Shown here piece after piece: positions 45,808 to 55,655 of a stretch of DNA of 64,000 nt (within the stretch, counting starts at the first letter, position 1; every line of letters begins with the position of its first letter). A program made the translations under genes and the position numbers. The DNA is taken from NCBI RefSeq assembly GCF_010091925.1, contig NZ_WVID01000019.1:90896-154895 (forward strand). The letters run 5' to 3'. Source of the stretch: Nostoc sp. B(2019) (lineage in GTDB: Bacteria; Cyanobacteriota; Cyanobacteriia; Cyanobacteriales; Nostocaceae). A model generated the notes under the pieces. The model saw nothing but the letters and a program-made list of their open reading frames with translations, searched no databases and was not told the origin of the DNA.

Positions 45808-47050
45808 TCATACAACTGAACCTTGAGTAACATCGATTTCTTGTACTTGTGTAGTCTTTTTGGGAACCAAAAATTTACCAAATAGCGAATATAAAGCCGG
45901 TAAAACTAAGAGTGTTAAAGCAGTGGAAGTAACCAAGCCACCTAACACTACCACAGCCAAAGGTTGTAAAATTTCCTTACCTGCACCAGAACCAATTACG
46001 AAGATAATCAGAATAACTGAAACAATAATTACGCCATCCCGCAGGGCTGACTCAACGTTTTTGACCGAAGCTTCAATGAATAAATTCTGGTCAAAGGTCT
46101 TAGTAAACTTGACATCCTTCGGTAGCCCTGGTTTAATCTCTTCCATTGCTGCTTCCACAGCTTTGATAACGGTGGGAGTATCTGCCACAGGCTGCTTGGA
46201 GACAGTTAAAATCACCGCTCGTTTGCCTTGAAATAGTCCATCTCCACGTCGCAGTGCTGGGCCAATTTTGACCTCTGCTACCTGTTCTAGTAATACGGGT
46301 GTACCTTTCGTCGCCTTAATTACTGAACGCTTGAGCTTGTCAATCGACTCTATTCGCCCAATTCCCCGAATTAGGGTTTCTTGGTCAGGAGTAATTAAAA
46401 ATCCTCCCGGCACGTTGACGTTGGCATTCTGCACTGCCTTAGTGACTTCTGGTAGGGAGACATTGTAAGCTTTGAGCTTATCTGGGTCAACCAAAACTTG
46501 ATACTGTCGCTCATCCCCACCGTAGAGAAATACGTTACTCACCCCTGGTACAGCCAGCAAGCGATTTCTTACATCCCAATTGACAATGCGCCACACCTCC
46601 ATCATGTCGGTGCTTTCAGCAGAAAAAGCGTATTTAACGGCCCATCCCAAGGGCGAGTTAACAGGCAGAATTTCTGGCTGCTCAACCCCTTGTGGCAGTT
46701 GCGCCCCTTGTAATCGCTCTGTCACCAGTTGACGCGCACGGTATATATCAGTGTCCCAGCTAAAGACGGCTTTAATAGCAGAAATTCCCACAGCAGAAGC
46801 AGAGCGAAGCGATTCTAGTCCAGGTGTGCCATTAATCGCACTCTCAATCGGGCGAGTTACCAAGGACTCGATTTCTTCTGGTGCTAAACCAGAAGCTTGA
46901 ACTTGAATTTCTACTTGAGGCGGAGCAAAGGCAGGAAATACGTCGAGCGGCATTTGTGTGATGACGCGCAATCCCCACAGACTAATTAATATCGAGGCAA
47001 TAACGATTAGCCACCGTTGCTCAATACCATTGTCAAATGGTATTGAGCAT
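45808..47050 (-). pseudogene. Collapsed CusA-type RND pump gene
   Basis: From the ATG at 47050 the frame gives MLNTI, a TGA stop and a shift, then IEQRWLIVIASILISLWGLR and TQMPLDVFPAFAPPQVEI in the main frame. About residue 350, VIIVSVILIIF jumps directly to VIGSGAGKEILQPLAVVVLG. Relative to the 34614 pump, some 620 residues are missing in frame: TM2-TM11 and the second porter domain. It cannot transport. A box at 47131 still precedes it. Confidence 0.88.
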
Positions 47051-47130
47051 TTTTGAGACCTTAGCTGAGATATTTGCTTGGTTATAGTGATGTTTACGAT
47101 CAGGTACTGTATTTAATGTCCCAGATGAAA

Positions 47131-47148
47131 ATGAAATTAAGATGAAAT
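47131..47148 (-). promoter_or_regulatory. CopR-type box before the collapsed RND gene
   Basis: Perfect ATGAAAT-TAAG-ATGAAAT with an extra ATGAAA at 47125. On the minus strand TAAATA starts 15 nt later. Nothing else is seen in 47149-47351. Confidence 0.75.
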
Positions 47149-47351
47149 TTGTAAGATAAAGTCAAAAGTAGGTTGAGGAGAGATGTCAGCTAAAAACTAT
47201 TTCATGCTGCTATCAAAGGAGCATCACTGAAGGAAAAGTGGGTAATTACAGCCTACCCACTCATATAATGAGATTGACGAGATTGACTCAACAGTAGAAA
47301 AGATTTTAGGGACTGAGAAAACAGGTTAAAAAATCGCGATCGCGTTACAAC

Positions 47352-48032
47352 TTATAAGTTTTTGTTCTGTTTTCTTAGAAGCGCAAGAGCGTGTTTCTCT
47401 AGCTGTCGCACTCGTTCTCGACAAATACCCATGCGTTGACCAACCTGTACTAGCGTAAGTTCGTGTTCGCCTGCTAAACCAAAGCGCAAGGTTAACACTT
47501 CCTGCTGCTCTAGAGGCAACTTTGATAATAAGTTTTGAATATCTTGCTGAAGAAATTCTTGAACAGTGTGTTCTTCAGGAGACAGTCCACTATCCTCCAG
47601 CATATCCAGCAATTGAGTATCCTGCTGCTCCCCAATTCTCATATCTAGGGAAATAGGTTGACGAGCAAACAATAAATACTCTCGAATCTGGCTAGGTTTC
47701 AAATTGAGTGCTTCAGCAATTTCGGTCGAGGTAGGAATATGACCCAGCTTTTGAGATAGTTCTCGTTGAACACGCTTTATTTTGTTTAGCTTTTCAGCAA
47801 TGTGAATGGGTAAACGAATTGTACGAGATTGCTGAGCGATCGCCCGCGTAATTCCCTGACGAATCCACCAGTAAGCGTAGGTCGAAAACTTGTATCCAAG
47901 GTTCGGGTCAAATTTCTCAACCCCTCGTTCTAACCCCAAAGTACCTTCCTGAATCAAATCTAAAAACTCTAGATTGCGTTTCTGATATTTCTTTGCAATT
48001 GATACCACCAACCGGAGATTAGCAGTAATCAT
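47352..48032 (-). CDS. Sigma-70 factor lacking region 1.2
   Basis: 226 residues from the ATG at 48032 ([20 protein letters not shown]). Regions 2 ([40 protein letters not shown]), 3 and 4.2 ([20 protein letters not shown]) are intact with normal recognition residues. Region 1.2, which binds the discriminator, is absent. The frame is open for about 20 codons upstream ([13 protein letters not shown]) but has no standard start, and the box at 48103 leaves no room for more. It is either an N-terminally truncated gene or a minimal sigma. Confidence 0.75.
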   Translation of the reverse strand: MITANLRLVVSIAKKYQKRNLEFLDLIQEGTLGLERGVEKFDPNLGYKFSTYAYWWIRQGITRAIAQQSRTIRLPIHIAEKLNKIKRVQRELSQKLGHIPTSTEIAEALNLKPSQIREYLLFARQPISLDMRIGEQQDTQLLDMLEDSGLSPEEHTVQEFLQQDIQNLLSKLPLEQQEVLTLRFGLAGEHELTLVQVGQRMGICRERVRQLEKHALALLRKQNKNL

Positions 48033-48102
48033 CTTTTGCTTGGCAAGTTGTCCCTGATTTAGTTTTTTAAGTGTATCAATAATAACATTTATGCATAGAT
48101 GA

Positions 48103-48120
48103 ATGAAATCAAGATGAAAT
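48103..48120. promoter_or_regulatory. CopR-type box between sigma and DUF305 genes
   Basis: ATGAAAT-CAAG-ATGAAAT. Minus strand: TGTTAT starts 15 nt later, toward the sigma gene. Plus strand: 35 nt lead to CTTTAGGTAGA (48156), the class B arrangement toward 48443. The rest of 48163-48442 shows no gene. Confidence 0.72.
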
Positions 48121-48442
48121 TGTTGTACTTAATTAGTTATAAATAGCAATTAGGTCTTTAGGTAGAAGTGTTTTACATTACATACCCCCTAAAGTATCAT
48201 CAGTTCTCGCAGTAGAAACCAAAATTTGGTCAAGCGCTTCGGCAACAATAAAAATTTTTTACTACTTGGTCTGCTCAAATGAGCTTGATAGAAATTTAAT
48301 GGATTTGCCTTAAAAGCAATATGACATTTGCTGATGGGCAACTATTTCATGTGTAAGTCTTGCTATTTGATTTACTTTTATAGGATGAGAAAGGCATCCT
48401 TGATAGCGTGGCAAGCAAGCTATCTAAAAACAACTAGGACAG

Positions 48443-49117
48443 ATGTTGAATAATAGGAAAAGCTCACTACCATGTTTAACTGCTAGCATCGCTTTACGAG
48501 TGCTTCTAGCTCTGACACCCACCCTTGGCGTTTTTACTATTGCGATTGAGCCAATACTAGCAAGCCAACCCGCTCCAAGAAACAGGCTCACGCAACTTGA
48601 AATTCGCCTTCTACGGGATTTAATTGACGGTCACAACTTTGCAATTGAAATGTCGGAGGTATGTTTGCGGAGGGCTACACTTCAAGAATTGAAATCGCTT
48701 TGTCGTCAGGTCATTACCGCTCAACAGCAAGAAATTCAAACGATGCAGTCGTGGCTTAGTAACTGGTATGGCATCTCGTATTCACCAACATCGAACAGAT
48801 TTGGTCAAAATGTAATAAATCAGCTATCAAGGTTGAGTGGAGACGATTTTAATATCATGTTCATGAAGACTTTGACCTCACACCACTGGGGTGCCATTAT
48901 ATTTGCTGGAGAGATTATTGACCGCAGTTATCATGTAGAATTTGTAAACTTAGGTGCCAATGTTGTCACTCAGCAAACAAGGGAAATCAATCAGCTGCGA
49001 AGCTGGCTCAAAAAAATCTACAATATAGACTATGTTGGAGCAGCGGCTGCGGGTTCGGCTGTTGATCCCCCTAACACTGAACACAATCTTCTTTATCCAG
49101 AGTCACATTCAGATTAA
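48443..49117 (+). CDS. Divergent DUF305 protein
   Basis: 224 residues. Signal peptide LRVLLALTPTLGVFTIAIEP to about LASQ. Two DUF305 repeats, but the copper-type PHHQxAxxMA motif is eroded: LIDGHNFAIEMSEVCLRRAT in the first and LTSHHWGAIIFAGEIIDRSY in the second. Met-rich linkers are missing. It may have lost or changed metal binding. It has a class B box upstream (48103), like the canonical DUF305 gene at 19090. Confidence 0.78.
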   Translation: MLNNRKSSLPCLTASIALRVLLALTPTLGVFTIAIEPILASQPAPRNRLTQLEIRLLRDLIDGHNFAIEMSEVCLRRATLQELKSLCRQVITAQQQEIQTMQSWLSNWYGISYSPTSNRFGQNVINQLSRLSGDDFNIMFMKTLTSHHWGAIIFAGEIIDRSYHVEFVNLGANVVTQQTREINQLRSWLKKIYNIDYVGAAAAGSAVDPPNTEHNLLYPESHSD

Positions 49118-49326
49118 TTAACTAACGTGTAGTAATACATGAAAGTGCTTTACCCCTGTGTTACTAGCTGAACCTTTTAGAGGTGTGCTACGTCTAGTTT
49201 TTATCTCTCGACGTAGCAACAAACCGTAAAATTCAACTCTTGCAACACTACCCTTACTTCAAGGCTTTGTTATGCTTAAATTCCAAGAATTTCGGCAATA
49301 AAATTGAATAGCATCTTAGTATCAAC

Positions 49327-52300
49327 TTATGATATTGATTGATTCTCAAAAACTGCTTTTGGTACTTTGCCATCCTCTACAACTGACATAGTATGTTTAG
49401 GCAACAAGAACTTACCAAACTTAGCATATAAAGCTGGTAAGACCATTAAAGTTAATGCTGTAGAAGTAAACAATCCGCCCAAAACCACTACAGCTAAAGG
49501 CTGTAATATTTCTTTCCCTGCACCTGTACCAATTACTAAAGGTATCATTCCTAAAGCTGAAGTGAGAGCCGTCATCAAAATGGCGACCAATCGCTCCGTT
49601 GAACCCTCAAAAATTACTTGCTGTAAAGGCATTCCCTGTGCAATCTTGCCGTTGTAGTTATCTACTAGCAGTAGTCCGTTACGTGTTGCTACACCAAATA
49701 GAGTAATAAATCCTACTAAGGAAGCGATAGAGATAATCCCGCCCCCCAAAGCAATAGAAAATATACCTCCCACCAAAGCCAAAGGTAAGTTAATCATGAT
49801 CATCAGCATGGCAGCAACAGATTTAACTGCGAAGTACATTAAGACTGCAATGATGACCAACGCTAATCCCCCAAAGACTAGCAAATTTTGGGTGGCTCGT
49901 TGCTCTGATTCAAACTGACCGCCGTATTGGATAAAATACCCTGTAGGTAACTGTATCGACTGACGGACTTTGTTTTGAATTTCCTCCACCACAGAGCCTA
50001 AATCTCGACCGGAGACATTCGCAGAAACAACAATCAAGCGAGAAACATTTTCCCGATTAATTGTGTTAGGGCCAGTTCCATAATCAATACTGGCGACCTG
50101 AGCTAGAGGTATTTTTTGCCCTGTAGGTGTATCTATTAACAAATTGCGGATGATATCTAAATTATTGCGTGATTCTAGCTGTAACCAAACCACCAAATCG
50201 AATAATTGTTGGTCTTTGAGAACTTGTGATACAACTCGTCCATTAAGCGCAGTTTCTACCATCTCAGTCAGATTACCAACAGTTAAACCATAACGAGCGG
50301 CTGCTTCTCGGTTGAATTGAATTTGCACCTGTCTAATGGGGACTTGGGGTTCGAGTTGTAAATCCACTAGTCCCAGAATTCCAGTCATAGCCGACTGAAC
50401 TTCAGATCCGACTTGACGTAATTGGGCTAAATCAGGGCCAAAGATTTTGACTGCGATCGCACTTCTTACCCCAGATAATACCTCATCCATGCGGTGCGAG
50501 ATAAAGCCGCCAATATTGGCAGCAACTCCAGGAATCTTACCAAACTCCTCCCGCAGCTTCTCAATACTCCCTTTTCGATCTTTTAATCCTTCTGCACTCA
50601 ATTCCACATCTAAATGTCCCAAATTCACCCCCCCTGCATCCGCATCACCAGCAGCGCGTCCAGCTCGTAACTGCACCGTCTTAAAACGCTTGTCGTCTTT
50701 CAGCGCATCTTCCAACGCGAATCCAACTTGGTTTGTCGCCTCCAGAGAACTTCCTGGATAAAGCAGAACTGTATTCACTAAGGATGGTTCTTGAAACTCT
50801 GGTAAAAATACCCTTCCCAAACTCGGTAAAATTACCAAAGAAGCTACTAATGATGCTCCCGCAACTACCAAAATAATTGTGGGGAAACGGATGGCAAAAT
50901 TGACAAGAGGTCGATAAATGCGTTGTGATAAAGCACTTACCCAAGTATCATCGGCGGGTAATTGACGATTTGCTAGTAATATCGCACAAAGTGCAGGGGA
51001 TAAAGTCATTGCCACTAATGTAGAAGCAAAAATTGATATCAAATAAGCAACACCCATTGGCGCAAATATTCGACCTTCCACACCTGTAAGCATGAAAATT
51101 GGTGCAAAGACAACGGCGATAATCACCGTTGAGAAAATCACACTAACTCTAACTTCTACAGAAGTATCATAAACAACCTTAAAGGGATGCACCGGATTAC
51201 TTGCTACTTGGTTCTTCCGCAGACCTCGATAACAGTTTTCCATATCTACAATCGAGTCATCGACCACCGAACCAATGGCGACAGCCAGACCACCCAGCGT
51301 CATCGTGTTGATACCCTGGCCAAATAAGCCCAGAATCATCATGCCAATTAAGACTGATAAGGGAATGGCGCTGAGGGTAATAATCGCGGTGCGCCAGTTC
51401 ATCAAAAACATCAACAAGATGATGGAAACGATGATAATGCCATCGCGTAGAGAACTGGTAACGTTTTCAATAGCAGCTTCAATAAAGTTTTCTTGACGGA
51501 AGGTTTCTATGACTTTGACATCTTTAGGTAAACCTGCTTTAATTTCGGCGATCGCCTTTTCCACAGCTTTAGTAACCGTGGGAGTATCATTCTGTGGCTG
51601 CTTGTTGACCATCACCACAATTGCTGGCTGACCATCCAAACTGCCATCACCACGTTTTAAAGCTGCGCCAATGCTGACATCTGCCACATCTTGTAGTAGT
51701 ACAGGCGTTCCGTTTCGTGCCGTTATTGCAGACTTCCCCAGTTGCTCAATTGACTCGATGCGCCCCAAGCCACGAATAATTAGCTCTTGGTCTGGATTGA
51801 CTAAAAACCCACCCGCAGCATTGATGTTAGCTCCTCTAGCCGCAGATGTGACTTCATCTAAGGTGACATTGAAAGCTTTTAATTTCGCTGGGTTAACCAA
51901 TATCTGATACTGGCGAATATCACCACCATAAGCAATTACTTGGGAAATACCCGGTACAGCTAGCAATCTATTGGTGACATCTCGGTCAACTAAGCGCCGC
52001 ACTTCCATAAGTGGGGTTGATTCAGCAGTGAAGGCGTATTGTAGAACTGTGCCAATGGGGGAAGAAATAGGCGAAATTTGGGGATTTTCCACGCCCTCTG
52101 GTAATTTTTGCTGTACTTGTTGCAATCGTTCTGTTACTAGTTGACGAGCTTGATAAACGTCAGTCCCCCATTTAAAAATGACTTTGACAACGGAGATGCT
52201 GACAGCAGAGGAAGAACGTACTGTTTCTACCCCTGGTGTACCATTCACTGCACTTTCAATCGGCAAGGTAATTAGTGTTTCTACTTCTTCTGGTGCTAAT

Positions 52301-52464
52301 CCTGGAGCTTCGGTTTGAATTTCAACTTGAGGCGGAGCAAAGTCAGGAAAGACATCTAGGGGCATCTGGGTGAGGTTATATGTACCCCAAATTGTGACTA
52401 CAATCGCTCCTAGCACAACTATCCAACGTTGGATAATTGACCACTTAAGGATAGCATTTAACAT
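49327..52464 (-). CDS. HME-RND heavy-metal efflux pump (CusA/CzcA family), second intact copy
   Basis: 1045 residues, full length: LTQMPLDVFPDFAPPQVEIQ, GLAPEEVETLITLPIES, TM4 GSVVDDSIVDMENCYRGL, ISHRMDEVLSGVRSAIAVKI, and MTALTSALGMIPLVIGTGAG. Paralogous to the pump at 34614 with the same domain order. It lies 48 nt after its adaptor gene on the minus strand and shares that gene's box (54305). No accessory lipoprotein, DUF190 or CDF gene follows. Proton-driven periplasmic and cytoplasmic metal efflux is the family role. Confidence 0.93.
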   Translation of the reverse strand: MLNAILKWSIIQRWIVVLGAIVVTIWGTYNLTQMPLDVFPDFAPPQVEIQTEAPGLAPEEVETLITLPIESAVNGTPGVETVRSSSAVSISVVKVIFKWGTDVYQARQLVTERLQQVQQKLPEGVENPQISPISSPIGTVLQYAFTAESTPLMEVRRLVDRDVTNRLLAVPGISQVIAYGGDIRQYQILVNPAKLKAFNVTLDEVTSAARGANINAAGGFLVNPDQELIIRGLGRIESIEQLGKSAITARNGTPVLLQDVADVSIGAALKRGDGSLDGQPAIVVMVNKQPQNDTPTVTKAVEKAIAEIKAGLPKDVKVIETFRQENFIEAAIENVTSSLRDGIIIVSIILLMFLMNWRTAIITLSAIPLSVLIGMMILGLFGQGINTMTLGGLAVAIGSVVDDSIVDMENCYRGLRKNQVASNPVHPFKVVYDTSVEVRVSVIFSTVIIAVVFAPIFMLTGVEGRIFAPMGVAYLISIFASTLVAMTLSPALCAILLANRQLPADDTWVSALSQRIYRPLVNFAIRFPTIILVVAGASLVASLVILPSLGRVFLPEFQEPSLVNTVLLYPGSSLEATNQVGFALEDALKDDKRFKTVQLRAGRAAGDADAGGVNLGHLDVELSAEGLKDRKGSIEKLREEFGKIPGVAANIGGFISHRMDEVLSGVRSAIAVKIFGPDLAQLRQVGSEVQSAMTGILGLVDLQLEPQVPIRQVQIQFNREAAARYGLTVGNLTEMVETALNGRVVSQVLKDQQLFDLVVWLQLESRNNLDIIRNLLIDTPTGQKIPLAQVASIDYGTGPNTINRENVSRLIVVSANVSGRDLGSVVEEIQNKVRQSIQLPTGYFIQYGGQFESEQRATQNLLVFGGLALVIIAVLMYFAVKSVAAMLMIMINLPLALVGGIFSIALGGGIISIASLVGFITLFGVATRNGLLLVDNYNGKIAQGMPLQQVIFEGSTERLVAILMTALTSALGMIPLVIGTGAGKEILQPLAVVVLGGLFTSTALTLMVLPALYAKFGKFLLPKHTMSVVEDGKVPKAVFENQSIS

Positions 52465-52512
52465 ATTTTGTTCAATTAATGTTCAATAAAATTACGCCAA
52501 GGTTGAGTTCAA

Positions 52513-54198
52513 CTAAGATTGTGGATGCTGAGAGTCTTTTTGCTCATGCACAACTGTCGATCTAGATAAAACTGGCGACTTAGAGTTGTCGTCATAAATC
52601 TCTGTTTCAGAGACAGGAGGGTCTAACTCTGAGTTATTTATTAGTATTAAAGGCGACTTACTGCGACGACCAGCCCAAAAAGTACCTGCCATAAAAGCTA
52701 GAGTAGCTAGAGTAGCTCCCCCTCCTGCTGCAATCCACCAGGGTAGTGGTAAGCTAAACGTTTTAACCTCTGTTGTCTGTGAGGGAACTGCACCATGCTC
52801 ATCTTCTTTTGGTTTGGTATCACCTCGCAGAGATTGTGCATAAAGTTGCGGTGCGCGCACAGTGACAATCATATCTCCCTCAAATAAGCCACTCTTGACC
52901 TCAACCATATCTCCAGAGGTTTGCCCTAAAGTCACTTCAACTGTTTGGTAAGCATTACCATTTTGCACGTAAACAACTTTCTTACCATTCGCGTCAACCA
53001 CTGCCGAGGTAGGAATAGCTGAAATAGTAGAGGACGTTTGGTCTGTTAAGACTTCTAGCTCGGCGAACATTCCTGGTTTGAGTTGCCCACTAGAGTTATT
53101 CACTTCTGCTTGTACTGGTACAATTCTTGTTTCTCCTTCTACCGCCGTACCAATTCGGGAAATTCGTCCAGAAAAGGTACGCTCAGGCACACTAGCTACT
53201 TTTAGAGTCACCCTTTGACCAGTTTTTACCTTGCTTAAATCTTTTTCATAAATGTTAGCTGTGGCGAAAAGCCGACTGTCATTGGCAATCGTCATCAATT
53301 TACCACCTGCATCATTAAAAGTTTGACCAATAGTAACTTCTCTATCAGCAACCTTACCAGAGATGGGAGCGGTTACTGTTACTAGTCCCTTAGCATTGGG
53401 AAGGTTTTCCAGCTGAGCAAGTCGAGTTTGATAACTAGTGTTACTGCGATTAATATTTGACTTTGCTAGCTGAACTGATGCTTGAGCGCGTTTAAGTTGA
53501 TTTTCTGCCCCGATAACGTCCCGACGGCTGTTAGCTTTAGTAAGTTCGGCTTTTGCCTGCGCTAGCTGGGTCTGGGATTCTAAAGCATTGCGTCGGGGTA
53601 AAGCCCCTTCAGTGGCTAACTGTTTGTCTTTGTTGTACTTTTCTTGAGCAAAGTCAACTTGACTCTGTGCTTGGGCAATTTCAGAGTCAGCTATTTGTTG
53701 ATATCTTTGGTAATTTTGTTGAGCCAGTCTTAAGTCAGCTTCCGCCAGTTGTAAATCAGCTTGACCTTGTGCTAATTTGTCCTGAGATTCCACACGTAAC
53801 GTCACCAAGCCTGGACTAGTAACAACAGCAACAGGTTGACCTTTCTTTACTGACGCACCTGGTTCCACCAACAATTCAATAACTTTCGCCCCTTCAATTG
53901 GGGTGGTCACTTCTACTTTTTGGTTAGGAAGAGTCTCTATTTGTCCAGTAGTTTTAATGCCAATAGCTAACCTTTGACGTTGGACTGGCTCGACTTTAAT
54001 CCCTAACCGTTTGGCTGTGTCGGCATCAACCTGAATAGAATTATTAGTTGAAGTGGCTTCACTTCCTCCTTGAAATTCGTCTCCATGTCCGCCATGAGCC
54101 AGAACAACTGCGGGACTTGCTAATAACAACAGGCTCAGGAATGTGCCAGAAAAACAACGAATAGCTGTAGGTGTTTGGGAAAGCAGAGAGTTAGACAT
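52513..54198 (-). CDS. RND efflux periplasmic adaptor (CusB-type), second copy
   Basis: 561 residues from the ATG at 54198 (MSNSLLSQTPTAIRCFSGTF); the frame extends to a TTG at 54252. Signal peptide ends VVLAHGG, followed by HGGHGDEFQGGSEA. The order of lipoyl halves (VEVTTPIEGAKVIELLVEPG, TVTAPISGKVADREVTIGQT), coiled coil, beta-barrel and C-terminal TM (LPWWIAAGGGATLATLAFMA) is the same as at 32742. It forms an operon with the pump at 49327. Confidence 0.9.
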   Translation of the reverse strand: MSNSLLSQTPTAIRCFSGTFLSLLLLASPAVVLAHGGHGDEFQGGSEATSTNNSIQVDADTAKRLGIKVEPVQRQRLAIGIKTTGQIETLPNQKVEVTTPIEGAKVIELLVEPGASVKKGQPVAVVTSPGLVTLRVESQDKLAQGQADLQLAEADLRLAQQNYQRYQQIADSEIAQAQSQVDFAQEKYNKDKQLATEGALPRRNALESQTQLAQAKAELTKANSRRDVIGAENQLKRAQASVQLAKSNINRSNTSYQTRLAQLENLPNAKGLVTVTAPISGKVADREVTIGQTFNDAGGKLMTIANDSRLFATANIYEKDLSKVKTGQRVTLKVASVPERTFSGRISRIGTAVEGETRIVPVQAEVNNSSGQLKPGMFAELEVLTDQTSSTISAIPTSAVVDANGKKVVYVQNGNAYQTVEVTLGQTSGDMVEVKSGLFEGDMIVTVRAPQLYAQSLRGDTKPKEDEHGAVPSQTTEVKTFSLPLPWWIAAGGGATLATLAFMAGTFWAGRRSKSPLILINNSELDPPVSETEIYDDNSKSPVLSRSTVVHEQKDSQHPQS

Positions 54199-54304
54199 CG
54201 CTACTAAAAATCCTTGAGTATGTATGGGAGAGAAGAAATTGCGAACGGTCAAAAGTACTTTTAAATTTTAGAAATACACTCTTCTACTAGTCTTTCATTC
54301 AGAA

Positions 54305-54322
54305 ATGAAATTAGGATGAAAT
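54305..54322 (-). promoter_or_regulatory. CopR-type box of the second RND operon
   Basis: Perfect ATGAAAT-TAGG-ATGAAAT. On the minus strand TAGTAG starts 15 nt later, 107 bp before the start. Confidence 0.75.
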
Positions 54323-54543
54323 CGAGCTTTGACCGCTCTTAAAATCAAATCGCTCTAAACATTACTAAAATTTACAGCACTTACGGCAGCTATGAGGTAC
54401 ATCCCCAAATCTGAAAGCTTTGATAGGAGAGGGCAAGGAGAAAAACTGTATTGCATAATAGCCGGAAGCGCTGTAAGGGCAGCAAATATTTCTTGTCTAT
54501 TGGCTCTGCATACTCGCTTCATGCTTCACACACATACTTTTGC

Positions 54544-55266
54544 TTACTGGTTATACCAAGTTTTTCGCCACTGTTTCATTTCGTTAATCTCTGCTTGCTG
54601 TGAATCAATAATGCTTTGAGCCAATTTCTTGATTTCAGGACGCTTAGACTTACTTACTGCATCTTGAGCCATCGTAATTGCACTTTCATGATGGGGAATC
54701 ATTGCATTTATGAACCGCAAGTCAAACTCAGTATCGGCGGCTCCTAAATCCATATTCATCATCATGCCTTGCATTTGTTCGTCACGCATTGCGACTGTTT
54801 TACCTGTTTTCGCATCATAAGCCACCGGGGTACTGCTTGCTTCGGGATACCAAGCTGTGCGCCACTGTTTCAACTGAGCGATTTCTTTATCTTGATCTTT
54901 AATAATTTCCGAAACCAACTTTTTGATTTCAGGACGTTTCGATTTCTCCTGTGCAACCTTCGCCATCTCCACTGCTCCTTGGTGGTGCGGATTCATCGCA
55001 TCAATAAACCGCAAATCATAATTAGCATCGGCTGATCCTAAATCCATTGCCATATTATGGTTCATCGTGCTACCACCATGATTCATCATGCCACCGCCGT
55101 GATTCATCGGTTGCTTATTACTAGTATCAGTGGCGGTGGTAGTAGGGTTTGATGCTTGGTTTTGGGAAGTAGTTGTAGAACAGGCTATTAACAAGCCGCT
55201 GGGAACAGAGGCGATCGCTACTAAGGTCAATGACAAAAAGCTGTTTTTCAGAATAGAAAGTTGCAT
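54544..55266 (-). CDS. DUF305 lipoprotein (CopM-like)
   Basis: 240 residues. Signal peptide with lipobox-like GLLIACS, then Thr/Asn linker and Met/His-rich MNHGGGMMNHGGSTMNHNMA. Two canonical DUF305 repeats: FIDAMNPHHQGAVEMAKVAQ and FINAMIPHHESAITMAQDAV. Periplasmic copper binding is expected, as for CopM. It is unusual in having both regulatory elements upstream: a MerR-type promoter (55295) and a CopR-type box (55429). Confidence 0.88.
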   Translation of the reverse strand: MQLSILKNSFLSLTLVAIASVPSGLLIACSTTTSQNQASNPTTTATDTSNKQPMNHGGGMMNHGGSTMNHNMAMDLGSADANYDLRFIDAMNPHHQGAVEMAKVAQEKSKRPEIKKLVSEIIKDQDKEIAQLKQWRTAWYPEASSTPVAYDAKTGKTVAMRDEQMQGMMMNMDLGAADTEFDLRFINAMIPHHESAITMAQDAVSKSKRPEIKKLAQSIIDSQQAEINEMKQWRKTWYNQ

Positions 55267-55294
55267 AGTGATTATCTAAATGTTTCCTGATTTC

Positions 55295-55326
55295 ATTTTG
55301 CAATCTCCAGTTTACTGGAGAGTCAA
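55295..55326 (-). promoter_or_regulatory. MerR-type promoter of the DUF305 lipoprotein gene
   Basis: On the minus strand TTGACT, a 19-bp spacer containing the perfect dyad CTCCAGTAAACTGGAG, then GCAAAA. The only copy outside the 19.9-24.8 kb block. Confidence 0.72.
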
Positions 55327-55428
55327 CCCTTTAAGTGATTTATTTTTTGCTTAAGTAATAAAATCATCTAAGTAACTGATTGCTGACAATGCAACTGTTG
55401 TACTTACTAGATAGTTTGACAGCCGAAG

Positions 55429-55446
55429 ATGAAATTAGGATGAAAT
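55429..55446 (-). promoter_or_regulatory. CopR-type box upstream of the DUF305 lipoprotein gene
   Basis: Perfect ATGAAAT-TAGG-ATGAAAT. On the minus strand GTCAAAC then TATCTA at 15 nt. The remaining 55447-55655 holds no gene; a plus-strand role for 55656 is possible. Confidence 0.72.
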
Positions 55447-55655
55447 TAAAGGTTCCTGCTCTCAGCAAAGACTAGCTACAAGAAATTAGAAGATTGTAGT
55501 ACATTACTACAAAACCTAAAGTTCTAATTCTTTTGTGACACCTCGCTTTGATTTGCCGACCTTAGCTCCAGAGTTTAGATATGGCAAATAATTATGTTAT
55601 GGAAGTAACGTATTTAAAATAATTTGCGTTTATAGTAAACATAAGTAAATCTAAT

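Noticed and set aside
54392..54619. 75-codon plus-strand frame
   Set aside because: Overlaps the end of the DUF305 lipoprotein on the other strand and intergenic DNA; no ribosome site or motif.
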